From positions 18,260 to 82,259 of the forward strand of contig CALUZV010000016.1 of the NCBI GenBank assembly GCA_944325345.1: 64,000 nucleotides of DNA, given 5' to 3'. Below the pieces are notes generated by a model. That model was not told the origin of the DNA. It did not search any database and saw only the letters and a program-made list of their open reading frames with translations. The DNA comes from an uncultured Parabacteroides sp. Its GTDB lineage: Bacteria; Bacteroidota; Bacteroidia; Bacteroidales; Tannerellaceae. Below are positions 7,701-15,230 of this stretch, in pieces; the stretch's first letter is position 1, and the number at the start of each line of letters is the position of its first letter. The position numbers were made by a program, and so were the translations under genes.

Positions 7701-9818
7701 ATGCAGAGAATCGATATATTTCCGACCCACGAATATAAGGGTTTCAAGTTGCGTGCCGGCCGTCCGTATCCTTTCGGAGCGACGGTTATTGGGAACGCTG
7801 TGAACTTTTCCATCTACTCCCGCTATGCCACGGGTTGTACGTTGGTTTTGTTCCGCAATCACGCTAAGGAACCATTCGTGGAGATACCGTTCCGTAAGGA
7901 ATTCAAGTTGGGGAATGTTTATTCCATGATGGTCTTCGACCTCGACTTTGAGGATATCGAATATGGCTATCGGATGGATGGACCTTACGACCCAGCACAA
8001 GGGCATCGTTTTGACAAGACGAAGATATTGCTCGATCCCTATGCAAAGCTGATAGCCGGCCGGGATGTCTGGGGGACACCGCCCGATTGGAATAGCATCT
8101 TCCAATACCGTTCGCGTATCGTGTATGATGACTTCGATTGGGAAGACGACCTACCGCTCGAAATCCCCATAGAAGATGTCGTTATCTATGAAATGCATGT
8201 CCGCAACTTTACGTGCCATGAGTCTTCTGGTGTGAAGCATCGGGGTACATTTGCTGGTATTATGGAGAAGATTCCTTACTTGAAGGACTTGGGCGTGAAT
8301 TGTATAGAACTGATGCCTATCCACGAGTTCGATGAGTTTGAGAATAGCCGTCTTTCTCCGGTTACAGGAGAACCATTATATAATGTATGGGGCTATAGCA
8401 ACGTGGGCTTCTTTGCTCCGAAGGCTGCATACGCGGCTACCGGATGTTTTGGAATGCAAGTGGACGAGTTGAAGAACCTCATTAAGCAGTTACATGCTAA
8501 CGGTATGGAAGTCATGCTTGATGTTGTTTTCAATCATACGGCAGAAGGAAACGAGAACGGCCCGTATATCTCCTACCGTGGTATCGACAATAAGACGTAT
8601 TATATGCTGACTCCTGATGGGTATTACTTTAACTTCAGTGGTTGTGGAAATACGTTGAATTGTAATAACCCGAATGTCCGCGATATGATTGTAGAAAGCC
8701 TCCGCTATTGGGTAACGGATTACCATGTGGATGGTTTCCGCTTCGACTTGGCTGCTATCCTTGGACGCGATCAGAATGGTTGTCCGATGTCGAATCCGCC
8801 TTTGTTGGAATCTTTGGCACATGACCCGATTCTAGGTAAGACGAAGCTGATTGCCGAGGCCTGGGATGCCGGTGGCCTGTACCAAGTTGGTTCTTTCCCT
8901 TCGTGGGGACGCTGGGCTGAGTGGAACGGGAAATACCGTGATGCTATCCGCCGTTTCTTGAAGGGCGATGAACGTGTGTTGGCTGATGTCAAGGAGCGTA
9001 TTGCAGGCTCTCCAGACTTGTATGCCTCGCAGAATCGGGGAATCAAAGCGAGCGTGAATTTCATTACAGCGCATGATGGCTTTACCATGATGGACTTAGT
9101 TTCGTATAATGGTAAACACAACGAAGCCAATGGTGAGAACAATCGCGATGGTGAAGACAACAACAATAGTTGGAACTGTGGCTGGGAAGGCGAGACCTCC
9201 GACCCGGGCATCAACTTCCTTCGTCATAAGCAGATTAAGAATGCCATGACGCTTCTGATGGTAAGTCAGGGTGTGCCTATGATTCTCTCCGGAGACGAGA
9301 TGGGAAATACACAGTTCGGCAACAACAATGCTTATTGCCAAGATAACGAAATCGGATGGCTGAACTGGAACAACTTGGAAAAGAACAGCGATATCCATCG
9401 TTTCTATAAGCAGATGATTGCTTTCCGCAAGGCTCATTCCGTTCTCCGCTTTGAATATCATTTGGGTTATTCTGATTATTTGAATACCGGCTATCCAGAC
9501 ATCTCATGGCATGGCGTAAAAGCTTGGGATCCGTCCTCTGGCTATAACAATCTGACGGCTGCTTTCATGTTGAACGGCCAGTACGCAAAGTGTGGCAATG
9601 CTACCGATGATTTCATCTACGTTGCCATGAATATGCATTGGGAGATGCACGGCTTTGAATTGCCTGTGTTGCCGGAAGGTAAGCATTGGTATGTATTCTC
9701 AAATACGGACGCGCCTGCTCCGCTGGATATTTGCGAGCCGGGCAGCGAGCCGATTATCGAGAATCAGCATGAGATATTGGTAGGACCGCGTTCTATCATG
9801 GTTTTAGTAGGAAAATAA
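7701..9818 (+). CDS. glgX: Glycogen debranching enzyme GlgX-type (GH13)
   Basis: A 705-residue protein of the isoamylase/GlgX branch of glycoside hydrolase family 13. An N-terminal CBM48-like beta domain (about 20-115, with YGYRMDGPYDP) precedes the catalytic barrel. GH13 regions are intact: DVVFNHTAEG (region I), DGFRFDLAA with nucleophile Asp349 (II), LIAEAWD with acid Glu386 (III), and TAHDGF with Asp459 (IV). The enzyme hydrolyses alpha-1,6 branches of glycogen or limit dextrins in the cytoplasm. It is flanked on both sides by STAS genes and followed by an anti-sigma-like kinase, an arrangement that may tie glycogen use to partner-switching control. No signal peptide is visible. Confidence 0.95.
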   Translation: MQRIDIFPTHEYKGFKLRAGRPYPFGATVIGNAVNFSIYSRYATGCTLVLFRNHAKEPFVEIPFRKEFKLGNVYSMMVFDLDFEDIEYGYRMDGPYDPAQGHRFDKTKILLDPYAKLIAGRDVWGTPPDWNSIFQYRSRIVYDDFDWEDDLPLEIPIEDVVIYEMHVRNFTCHESSGVKHRGTFAGIMEKIPYLKDLGVNCIELMPIHEFDEFENSRLSPVTGEPLYNVWGYSNVGFFAPKAAYAATGCFGMQVDELKNLIKQLHANGMEVMLDVVFNHTAEGNENGPYISYRGIDNKTYYMLTPDGYYFNFSGCGNTLNCNNPNVRDMIVESLRYWVTDYHVDGFRFDLAAILGRDQNGCPMSNPPLLESLAHDPILGKTKLIAEAWDAGGLYQVGSFPSWGRWAEWNGKYRDAIRRFLKGDERVLADVKERIAGSPDLYASQNRGIKASVNFITAHDGFTMMDLVSYNGKHNEANGENNRDGEDNNNSWNCGWEGETSDPGINFLRHKQIKNAMTLLMVSQGVPMILSGDEMGNTQFGNNNAYCQDNEIGWLNWNNLEKNSDIHRFYKQMIAFRKAHSVLRFEYHLGYSDYLNTGYPDISWHGVKAWDPSSGYNNLTAAFMLNGQYAKCGNATDDFIYVAMNMHWEMHGFELPVLPEGKHWYVFSNTDAPAPLDICEPGSEPIIENQHEILVGPRSIMVLVGK

Positions 9819-9837
9819 ACAATAAGTATTTATAGTT

Positions 9838-10143
9838 ATGGAAAAAGATTTTAGCCTCTCTTTAGAGGGAACAACTCTGACCGTGAAGTTGGGGGAAACA
9901 TTGGGTATCAACAACGCTCCGCTGTTGATGGAAGATTTGAATGCCTATCGGGGTAAAGGCGTGGATAAGGTTGTTTTCGATGCCTCCGATATGACTTATA
10001 TATCCAGTAGTGGTATTCGTACGGTAATTTTCGCCAAACAGAAACTGGAGAAGAATCCCGTTATCGAATTCAAGAACTGCTGCGACGATGTCCGCAACGT
10101 GTTTAACATGACTGGTTTGCAAAACTATATCTCTTTCGTGTGA
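9838..10143 (+). CDS. STAS-domain anti-sigma factor antagonist-like protein (second copy)
   Basis: A 101-residue single STAS domain, clearly related in layout to the protein at 7374. The phospho-acceptor region reads FDASDMTYISSSGIRTVIFA, with the conserved Ser-Ser-Gly-Ile/Leu-Arg turn, and the C-terminus again ends with MTGLQNYISF. It is followed after 1 bp by the HATPase gene, the classical RsbV-RsbW adjacency. Its phosphorylation by the HATPase protein and reversal by a PP2C phosphatase would be the expected switch; no PP2C or sigma gene is in this window. Confidence 0.92.
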   Translation: MEKDFSLSLEGTTLTVKLGETLGINNAPLLMEDLNAYRGKGVDKVVFDASDMTYISSSGIRTVIFAKQKLEKNPVIEFKNCCDDVRNVFNMTGLQNYISFV

Positions 10144-10144
10144 T

Positions 10145-10561
10145 ATGACAGTCCTGAGGTTTCAACCTATCCGGGGTAAGGCAGAGGAAATCATTAACGC
10201 TATCCTTCGTACGGAGGAAGTCGTTTCCCTGCCTGCCCAGGCATATACGATTCATCTGGTTGTTGAGGAAATCGTGCTGAACGTTATCGACTACGCTTAT
10301 CCCGCCGGCGAAGAGAATGGCTATCTGGAAGTGCGTACCGACAAGGTCGGCAAGGTTTTCTCCATCGAGTTCCGCGACCATGGCATCCCGTTCAATCCTT
10401 TGGAGCAGGCTGCGCCGGATACGGATATGCCGCTGGAAGAGCGCAAAATCGGAGGTCTGGGTATCTTCTTGTGCAAGGAAATGATGGACGAATCAAGCTA
10501 TCGCTACGAAAACGGAGAAAACATCTTATCATTTAAGCTTTATGGATCAGAAAAAGAATAA
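10145..10561 (+). CDS. RsbW-like HATPase, anti-sigma regulatory kinase-like
   Basis: A 138-residue GHKL ATP-binding domain without sensor or dimerisation region, as in RsbW/SpoIIAB. The N box is HLVVEEIVLNVIDYAY (Glu and Asn for Mg-ATP), the G1 region is FRDHGIPFNPL, and the G2 region is KIGGLGIFLCKEMMD. Such proteins phosphorylate a STAS antagonist and sequester a partner. The gene starts 2 nt after the stop of the STAS gene, and its 3' end overlaps the next gene by 20 nt, which implies translational coupling. Whether it binds a sigma factor or regulates metabolism directly is unknown. Confidence 0.9.
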   Translation: MTVLRFQPIRGKAEEIINAILRTEEVVSLPAQAYTIHLVVEEIVLNVIDYAYPAGEENGYLEVRTDKVGKVFSIEFRDHGIPFNPLEQAAPDTDMPLEERKIGGLGIFLCKEMMDESSYRYENGENILSFKLYGSEKE

Positions 10562-11126
10562 AATAGGTATATTGATCGAGAGCGATTTCTACGAGAACGA
10601 AATCTTCTACTACCAGCTTCGTTTCCCCGAAGAGGGTTACGAGGTGCATTTCCTCTCGCGCCTCTGGGGGAACCCGGGCATCACGTTCCAGGGACACGAG
10701 TTCCGTGCGCCTTTCTACTGCTCGGAAAGTTTCGAGGATATGACAGACGACGAACTGAACTCCTACGCGGCGTTCATCGTCCCCGCCGGCATGGTGGCCG
10801 ACCGCTTGCGCTATACGGAGGACATCACGAAGCTGCCGCCTGCCTGCCAATTCTTGGAGCGCATCTTCTCTCGTAAGGATATTGTGAAGGGGGTCATCTG
10901 CCACGGCTTGTGGCTCTTCTCGCCTGTCGCTCATCTGGTGCGCGGACGGAAGATGACGGTGCACAACAATTTGCTTGGCGATGCCCGCAACTACGGCGTG
11001 GAATATGTCGATGAGGACTGCGTTATCGACGATGACTTGATTTCGGCACGCACCGGCGGCCATTGTAACTTGCTGGCCAAGGCGATACTGAATGCCATCA
11101 GCCATTCTACCCTGCCTTTTCATTAA
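10542..11126 (+). CDS. DJ-1/PfpI superfamily protein (second in window)
   Basis: A 194-residue DJ-1/PfpI-like protein beginning KKNKIGILIESDFYE, with a VPAGM loop near residues 80-84 and the nucleophile elbow GVICHGLW holding Cys120-His121, the usual Cys-His pair of the family. It overlaps the HATPase gene by 20 nt and is followed by a VOC-family gene. It is shorter than the paralogue at 1362, close to the canonical PfpI length. Likely roles are deglycase/protease-like or stress-related activity in the cytoplasm; no specific substrate can be read. Confidence 0.86.
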   Translation: MDQKKNKIGILIESDFYENEIFYYQLRFPEEGYEVHFLSRLWGNPGITFQGHEFRAPFYCSESFEDMTDDELNSYAAFIVPAGMVADRLRYTEDITKLPPACQFLERIFSRKDIVKGVICHGLWLFSPVAHLVRGRKMTVHNNLLGDARNYGVEYVDEDCVIDDDLISARTGGHCNLLAKAILNAISHSTLPFH

Positions 11127-11144
11127 GCGAGAAAGGAGATGATG

Positions 11145-11540
11145 ATGAAGTTGCATCATATCGGATATACGACGGCCGACATCACTGCGACATCCGCCCG
11201 TTTCCGTTCCTTGGGTTACGAGCCGGGATCGGTGTTGAAGGAAGATGCCTTGCAGGTCGAGCTGTGTTATTTGCAGAAGGCGGGCGAGCCGACCATCGAG
11301 CTGGTGCGCCAGCATAATCCGGAGTCCTTGGAGGCAAACTTGCTCGCGTCGGAGGGCGTTATGCCTTACCACCTCTGCTACGAGGTCGCGGACATGGAGA
11401 CATCCCTTCAGTCGCTGGAAGCCGAAGGTTATCGCCGTCTGTTCGACCCCGTCCCGGTCTCTGTCCTCGGTGGCAGTCGTATCTGCTACCTGCATCATTC
11501 CGCTCTCGGTTACCTCGAGTTGCTGGAAATACATCCTTAA
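11145..11540 (+). CDS. VOC/glyoxalase-superfamily protein
   Basis: About 131 residues forming one vicinal-oxygen-chelate module pair. It starts KLHHIGYTT, then has an LCYLQKAGEPTIELV strand with a metal-type Glu, a MPYHLCYEVADME block with His, and a C-terminal YLELLEI with the last Glu, matching the His/Glu metal ligand pattern of glyoxalase I and methylmalonyl-CoA epimerase relatives (Glyoxalase_4-like). Three ATG codons stand in a row at 11139, 11142 and 11145; the AAAGGAG ribosome site ending at 11138 best suits the third. With the DJ-1 gene just upstream, a methylglyoxal-type detoxification role is possible but not shown. Confidence 0.82.
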   Translation: MKLHHIGYTTADITATSARFRSLGYEPGSVLKEDALQVELCYLQKAGEPTIELVRQHNPESLEANLLASEGVMPYHLCYEVADMETSLQSLEAEGYRRLFDPVPVSVLGGSRICYLHHSALGYLELLEIHP

Positions 11541-11850
11541 CCCCATCCTTTCCTTGGGGAAATGAAAGCCTCTGATTATCTCTCTTATGGAGGGGGATTG
11601 TCAGGGGCTTTGTCTATATTCCGTGAAGTTCTCCAGCTTTCTCAGCTTCCTCAAGGGGAATTGCACCAAGACCTGAATGCCTACCGCGAAAGGCTCTCCC
11701 TGCTGTAATTGTAGTATGTCCATTTTGTTTAAAAGAGTGGGCAAATATACGCACATATTCCGATTATGAAAAATAGAGCTTACGAAAAGAAATCACCTGC
11801 CCCGCCCAATCACCCTACTTTTGCGCCGTATTAAACAATCAATTATAAAT
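11541..11850. other. Gene-poor stretch before the efflux remnant
   Basis: No supported gene. A 48-codon open frame (11562-11708) exists but matches no family I recognise and has no good ribosome site. Otherwise the only visible signal is the promoter -7 box at 11816-11823. Confidence 0.5.
11816..11823 (+). promoter_or_regulatory. Bacteroidetes-type -7 box
   Basis: TACTTTTG fits TAnnTTTG and lies 27 bp before the ATG of the efflux adaptor remnant. No clear -33 element is seen. Confidence 0.5.
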
Positions 11851-12456
11851 ATGGAGAAAAGATTTAAGACAAAGAATTGGTTGCAGTGGATGGGCGTCAT
11901 CGGCTGCCTGTTATTCACATCCTGCAAGTCGTCGCCCGAGACGCAGATGCAAGCAGGAACTTATGAAACGATGAAGGTCGCTACCACCGATAAGGCACTA
12001 ACCACAACCTACTCCGCCACCATCCATGGGCGGCAGGACATCGACATTTACCCCCAAGTAGCGGGCACCATCCAGGAGCTTTGCGTCTCCGAGGGCGAGA
12101 AGGTCCGCAAGGGACAAACGCTCTTCATCATCGACCAGGTGCCCTACAAGGCGGCGTTGAATACAGCCGTCGCCAATGTCAAGTCTGCCGCGCCTCCTGC
12201 ATAGCAGGGCCCGGGCAACATCCTTATTCCGAGCACCTACGAGGACTGCATCGTCGTCCCGCAGGAAGCCACCGTCAAGCAGCAGGACAAGGTCTTGGTT
12301 TATAAAATGGTGGACGGCAAGGCCGTTTCCTCCCTCATCCAAGTCTCCAACATCGACGACGGGCGCGAGTATATCGTACTCAGCGGCCTCTCGGTAGGCG
12401 ACGAGATTGTGGCCAAGGGAGCCGGCTTAATCCGGGAAGGGATGCAAGTGAAATAA
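11851..12456 (+). pseudogene. RND efflux periplasmic adaptor (AcrA/MexE-like), internally deleted
   Basis: The ATG at 11851 opens a lipoprotein leader (LLFTSC lipobox) followed by ATIHGRQDIDIYPQVAGTI and VRKGQTLFIIDQVPYKAAL, the N-terminal biotinyl-lipoyl half of a membrane fusion protein. A TAG stop occurs at 12202-12204. Right behind it, in the same frame, the sequence continues as the C-terminal beta-barrel and membrane-proximal region (GNILIPSTYEDCIVVPQEA, then LSGLSVGDEIVAKGAGLI) to TAA at 12454-12456. The whole alpha-helical hairpin and second lipoyl half, roughly 150 residues, is missing. The gene cannot encode a working adaptor. The join is in frame apart from the stop. Confidence 0.9.
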
Positions 12457-12491
12457 ACCTCCGCTGCCTTCTCCTCCGGGAAAAAGATACA

Positions 12492-12632
12492 GGAGCGGCG
12501 CGCGCCGCTTAGCCGACAGTCGCGGAGAAAGCGGCGCGCGGCTCTCCGGCTTGTCCTGAGTCCAGGAGAAAGCGGCGAGGCGCTCTCCTGCTTGCCGACA
12601 GTCGTGGAGAGAGCGGCGAGGCGGCTCTCTCG
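12492..12632. repeat. GC-rich tandem array with 41-bp units
   Basis: Three units begin at 12524, 12565 and 12606 (exact 41-bp spacing), each starting GGAGA(A/G)AGCGGCG and containing a pairing GCTCTCC arm; a partial unit precedes at 12492. Each unit can fold as a hairpin. The array lies between the two efflux pseudogenes, 36 bp after the adaptor remnant stop. Confidence 0.8.
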
Positions 12633-12667
12633 TATAAATACCCATTAGTAGCATAACAAGATTAACG

Positions 12668-12988
12668 ATGAAACTCAGCTCCACGGCCACCAATACAGGC
12701 TCGGCCACCATCACCATTTACTTCAACCAAGGGACCGACCCGGATATGGCAGCCGTCAATGTGCAGAACCTCGAGGCGCCGACCGGCTCGTTGGGCGAAA
12801 GCTCTCCGAACGTCTTCCAATACACCATGAAGTACCACGGACGTTTGAAGGACATGACGGAGTTTAGCAATATGGTAGTGTCTCGAACTACAATTCGCTT
12901 CAATCTATACAGATCTATCCAGGTGAACGTCAATCCGGCCGAGGGGTACTCCTCTGGTCAAGCACAACAGGCCATCTGCCTCGAGTGA
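12668..12988 (+). pseudogene. RND efflux permease (AcrB-like), three joined fragments
   Basis: An open frame of 106 codons made of pieces that are distant from each other in AcrB-type permeases (about 1040 residues). First comes the porter-domain block ITIYFNQGTDPDMAAVNVQN, then FQYTMKYHGRLKDMTEFSNM from about 100 residues further on in a normal pump, then VNVNPAEGYSSGQAQQAI from the distal periplasmic half. All membrane segments are lost. The frame is kept open across the deletion joins, and homology stops at QQAI next to a GCCTCGAGTGAGGC palindrome before the recombinase gene. Clearly non-functional as a pump. Confidence 0.88.
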
Positions 12989-13085
12989 GGCCCACCGCTT
13001 GCCTCACCCGAGGCAGTCGGTTCGATGGGTTGCAATGTTCCTTTTATATTGGCTCGAAGGAGGCATACGATTTGCCTCGCCCGAG
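12978..13085. repeat. Repeated GCCTC/GAGGC palindromes upstream of recombinase
   Basis: GCCTCGAGTGAGGC (12978-12991), TGCCTCACCCGAGGC (13000-13014) and TTGCCTCGCCCGAG (13072-13085), plus a GGCTCG...GAGGC pair near 13051-13064. They cluster between the truncated permease and the recombinase gene and could be recombinase sites or hairpins. No proof of either. Confidence 0.5.
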
Positions 13086-13107
13086 TGTAATTAAAAGGTT
13101 AAAGGAT

Positions 13108-14316
13108 ATGACAACGATTAAGATTAAGTTTAGGCCTTCATCGGTTGAAGGGAGGCCAGGGACGGTGTACTACCGGGTGTCACATCGGAGGTGCACCAAG
13201 TTGATAACTACGCATATACGTATGCTTCCATACCAATGGGAGTTGCTGCAGAAGAGCGTCAAGCAGGTGGTGGACAAGGAGTGGTGGTACTATACCAGGC
13301 GGCAGCTCGAAAGCGACCAGAATCTGCTCATGCAGGTAGTGAGGATGTTCGATGCACTTGGGACGGAGTATTCGGTCAATGACGTCATAAAGCAGTACTT
13401 CGAGGCGCGCAAGCAGATTCCCTTCTTCGAATTTATGGAAAGGCAAATAGCGGAGCTGCTCGAGAGCGGGCATCGGGGGACGGCGAGGGGATACAGGCGG
13501 TCGCTGAGCAGCTTTGCTACGTATCTAGGAAATAACGATATAGCATTCGGGATGATAGACGAGAGGCTGGTGATGGAATACAGTGATTGGTTGCTCCGCC
13601 GGGGAGTCGTGCGGAATACGGTGTCGTTCTACATGCGAAACCTGCGGTCGGTTTACAACAAGGCGGTGAAGCAGGGACTGGCGGTGCAAGCCTTTCCCTT
13701 CCAGCGAGTTTATACGGGCGTTGACCGGACGGCGAAGCGGGCGATTGACGAGAGGGCCATCGTGCGACTCGCCCAGATGCAGCTCCATGGCTCGGAAGAG
13801 CTGGCGCGAGACCTTTTCCTCTTTAGCTATTGTACACGCGGGATGTCCTTTGTCGATATGGCGTACCTGCGCAAGAGCGACATCCGCCGCGGGACGATTA
13901 GTTACACCCGCCGCAAGACGAAGCAGCGGCTCGTTGTTAAGGTCGAGCCGTGCATCGAGCGGATCTTGAAGAAATACTGCCGGGAAGGGTCGCCTTACGT
14001 TTTCCCCATCATCCGCTCGCACGACGCCTTTGCTGCTTACAAGGATTACCAGCGCGCGCTTTCTTATACTAACAGGTTGCTGAGGCATATCGGCGAGGCG
14101 ATGGGTCTCCGGGTACCGCTGACAACCTACGTCGCGCGCCATAGCTGGGCGAACTCTGCGCGTAAGCACAAGGTGCCGCTGGACGTAATTAGTGCCGGGA
14201 TGGGGCATACGTCCGAGCATACGACACGTATCTACCTTACGTCATTGGAGCGGGCGACGGTAGATGAGGCGAACTCCAGCATCGTAGCGTTGTTGGAGGA
14301 ACGGCGGAGGCGTTAG
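13108..14316 (+). CDS. Tyrosine recombinase (phage-integrase family)
   Basis: ATG 13108 is chosen because AAAGGAT precedes it and the upstream frame lacks homology; this gives 402 residues. The N-terminal arm-type domain (1-95) is followed by a SAM-like core-binding domain (about 105-200) and the catalytic domain. Catalytic residues visible are Arg244 in CTRGMS, Lys near 270-272, Arg344 in YVARHSW (Tyr replaces the first His of HxxR, as seen in many Bacteroidetes integrases), His367 in GMGHTS, and nucleophile Tyr376. This layout is common in Bacteroides shufflon or promoter-inverting recombinases and integrases of mobile elements. No excisionase, mobilisation or phage gene is nearby. It overlaps the convergent next gene by 4 nt. 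Confidence 0.9.
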   Translation: MTTIKIKFRPSSVEGRPGTVYYRVSHRRCTKLITTHIRMLPYQWELLQKSVKQVVDKEWWYYTRRQLESDQNLLMQVVRMFDALGTEYSVNDVIKQYFEARKQIPFFEFMERQIAELLESGHRGTARGYRRSLSSFATYLGNNDIAFGMIDERLVMEYSDWLLRRGVVRNTVSFYMRNLRSVYNKAVKQGLAVQAFPFQRVYTGVDRTAKRAIDERAIVRLAQMQLHGSEELARDLFLFSYCTRGMSFVDMAYLRKSDIRRGTISYTRRKTKQRLVVKVEPCIERILKKYCREGSPYVFPIIRSHDAFAAYKDYQRALSYTNRLLRHIGEAMGLRVPLTTYVARHSWANSARKHKVPLDVISAGMGHTSEHTTRIYLTSLERATVDEANSSIVALLEERRRR

Positions 14317-15143
14317 CGGCGGATGAGGCTATCCCGTTCGATGACGTAGAGGCCGCTCGCCGTCTGCTTTACCCGCGAGGAGAGGGCATACGCGTCGTGG
14401 CAGAAGATGATGCGCTGGTGGCATTCGGCCGCTTCGCTCAGGATGCGGAGCTTGGCGTCGTAGGAGAGAGTCGGCGCGAGGTCGTAAGCCGAAATCCATT
14501 CGGGGGATACACTGGCGAGCAGCGGAATCACGTCTCCGGCTAAGACGAGCGTCTCCTCCGCGTCATGGATATAGGGCACAAGCTGGCCCGGCGTATGCCC
14601 GTCGGCGAGCCGCAATTCTATCTCAGGGCAGAGTGCAGTCGGAGCGTCGATAAGATGCAGGAGACCGGCTGCCTCGACCGCCTCCATATCTTCGCGGAAA
14701 AACGAAGCCTGCTCCAGCGGGTGCGCGTTGCGGAAGTTCTCCCACTGCCGGCGACTGACCCAGTGAGCAGCGCGTGGGAAGGCAACGGAGAGAGTCGAGC
14801 CGGAGGGATAGGTGCAGCCGGCGCAGTGATCGAAGTGGAGGTGCGTCAGGACGACGTCGGTAACCTCCTCCGGCGCCACGCCCCTATCCCGAAGGATATC
14901 CCGGAGGCAGTGCATGTCGAAGAAACGGTAGTAGGCGAGGCGCTGCAAGTGCTTATCCCCGGCGCCGGTGTCGATAAGGACTATCCGGTCGCCTACCTTT
15001 ATAAATAGCGTGCGCATCGCGAGGATGCAGCCGTTATGCTCGTCTGAAGGGTAGCGACGACCCCAAGCCGTCTTCGGGATGGCACCGAACATAGCCCCGC
15101 CGTCAGCATAGAAGTAACCTGTGTCAATAAGCTGAATTTCCAT
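14313..15143 (-). CDS. Metallo-beta-lactamase-fold hydrolase
   Basis: ATG at 15143 gives 276 residues starting MEIQLIDTGYF; a longer frame to 15245 would run through the promoter area. The MBL fold motifs are present: HLHFDH at residues 101-106, a His in GHTPGQL, Asp in LVLAGDV, and the final FCHDAY His. This set binds two metal ions. The order and length resemble AHL-lactonase-like and other small MBL hydrolases acting on lactones or thioesters in the cytoplasm; no signal peptide is seen. The gene is divergent from the Mur-ligase-like gene. Substrate unknown. Confidence 0.9.
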   Translation of the reverse strand: MEIQLIDTGYFYADGGAMFGAIPKTAWGRRYPSDEHNGCILAMRTLFIKVGDRIVLIDTGAGDKHLQRLAYYRFFDMHCLRDILRDRGVAPEEVTDVVLTHLHFDHCAGCTYPSGSTLSVAFPRAAHWVSRRQWENFRNAHPLEQASFFREDMEAVEAAGLLHLIDAPTALCPEIELRLADGHTPGQLVPYIHDAEETLVLAGDVIPLLASVSPEWISAYDLAPTLSYDAKLRILSEAAECHQRIIFCHDAYALSSRVKQTASGLYVIERDSLIRR

Positions 15144-15166
15144 ATTGCATACATTTAAATTCGCAC

Positions 15167-15214
15167 CAAAGGTACGAAGAGGAACGGATTTTTGGTAGAA
15201 AAGTAGTACTTTTG
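15167..15214. promoter_or_regulatory. Divergent promoter region with two -7 boxes
   Basis: On the minus strand TACCTTTG (15167-15174) faces the MBL gene; on the plus strand TACTTTTG (15207-15214) faces the Mur-ligase-like gene, 17 bp before its ATG. Both match TAnnTTTG. The -33 elements are weak. Confidence 0.6.
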
Positions 15215-15230
15215 CGGCAAATATCAAACC

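Noticed and set aside
10533..11546. Minus-strand open frame of 337 codons over the DJ-1 and VOC genes
   Set aside because: Spans two real genes on the opposite strand and shows no domain; product of GC-rich codon use.
11562..11708. Possible 48-residue protein
   Set aside because: No recognisable family, no good ribosome site, next to a decayed operon; may be a remnant but cannot be supported.
11851..14316. Integrated conjugative element or prophage
   Set aside because: Only one recombinase is present; no mobilisation, conjugation, capsid or excision gene, and no flanking direct repeat that I could see.
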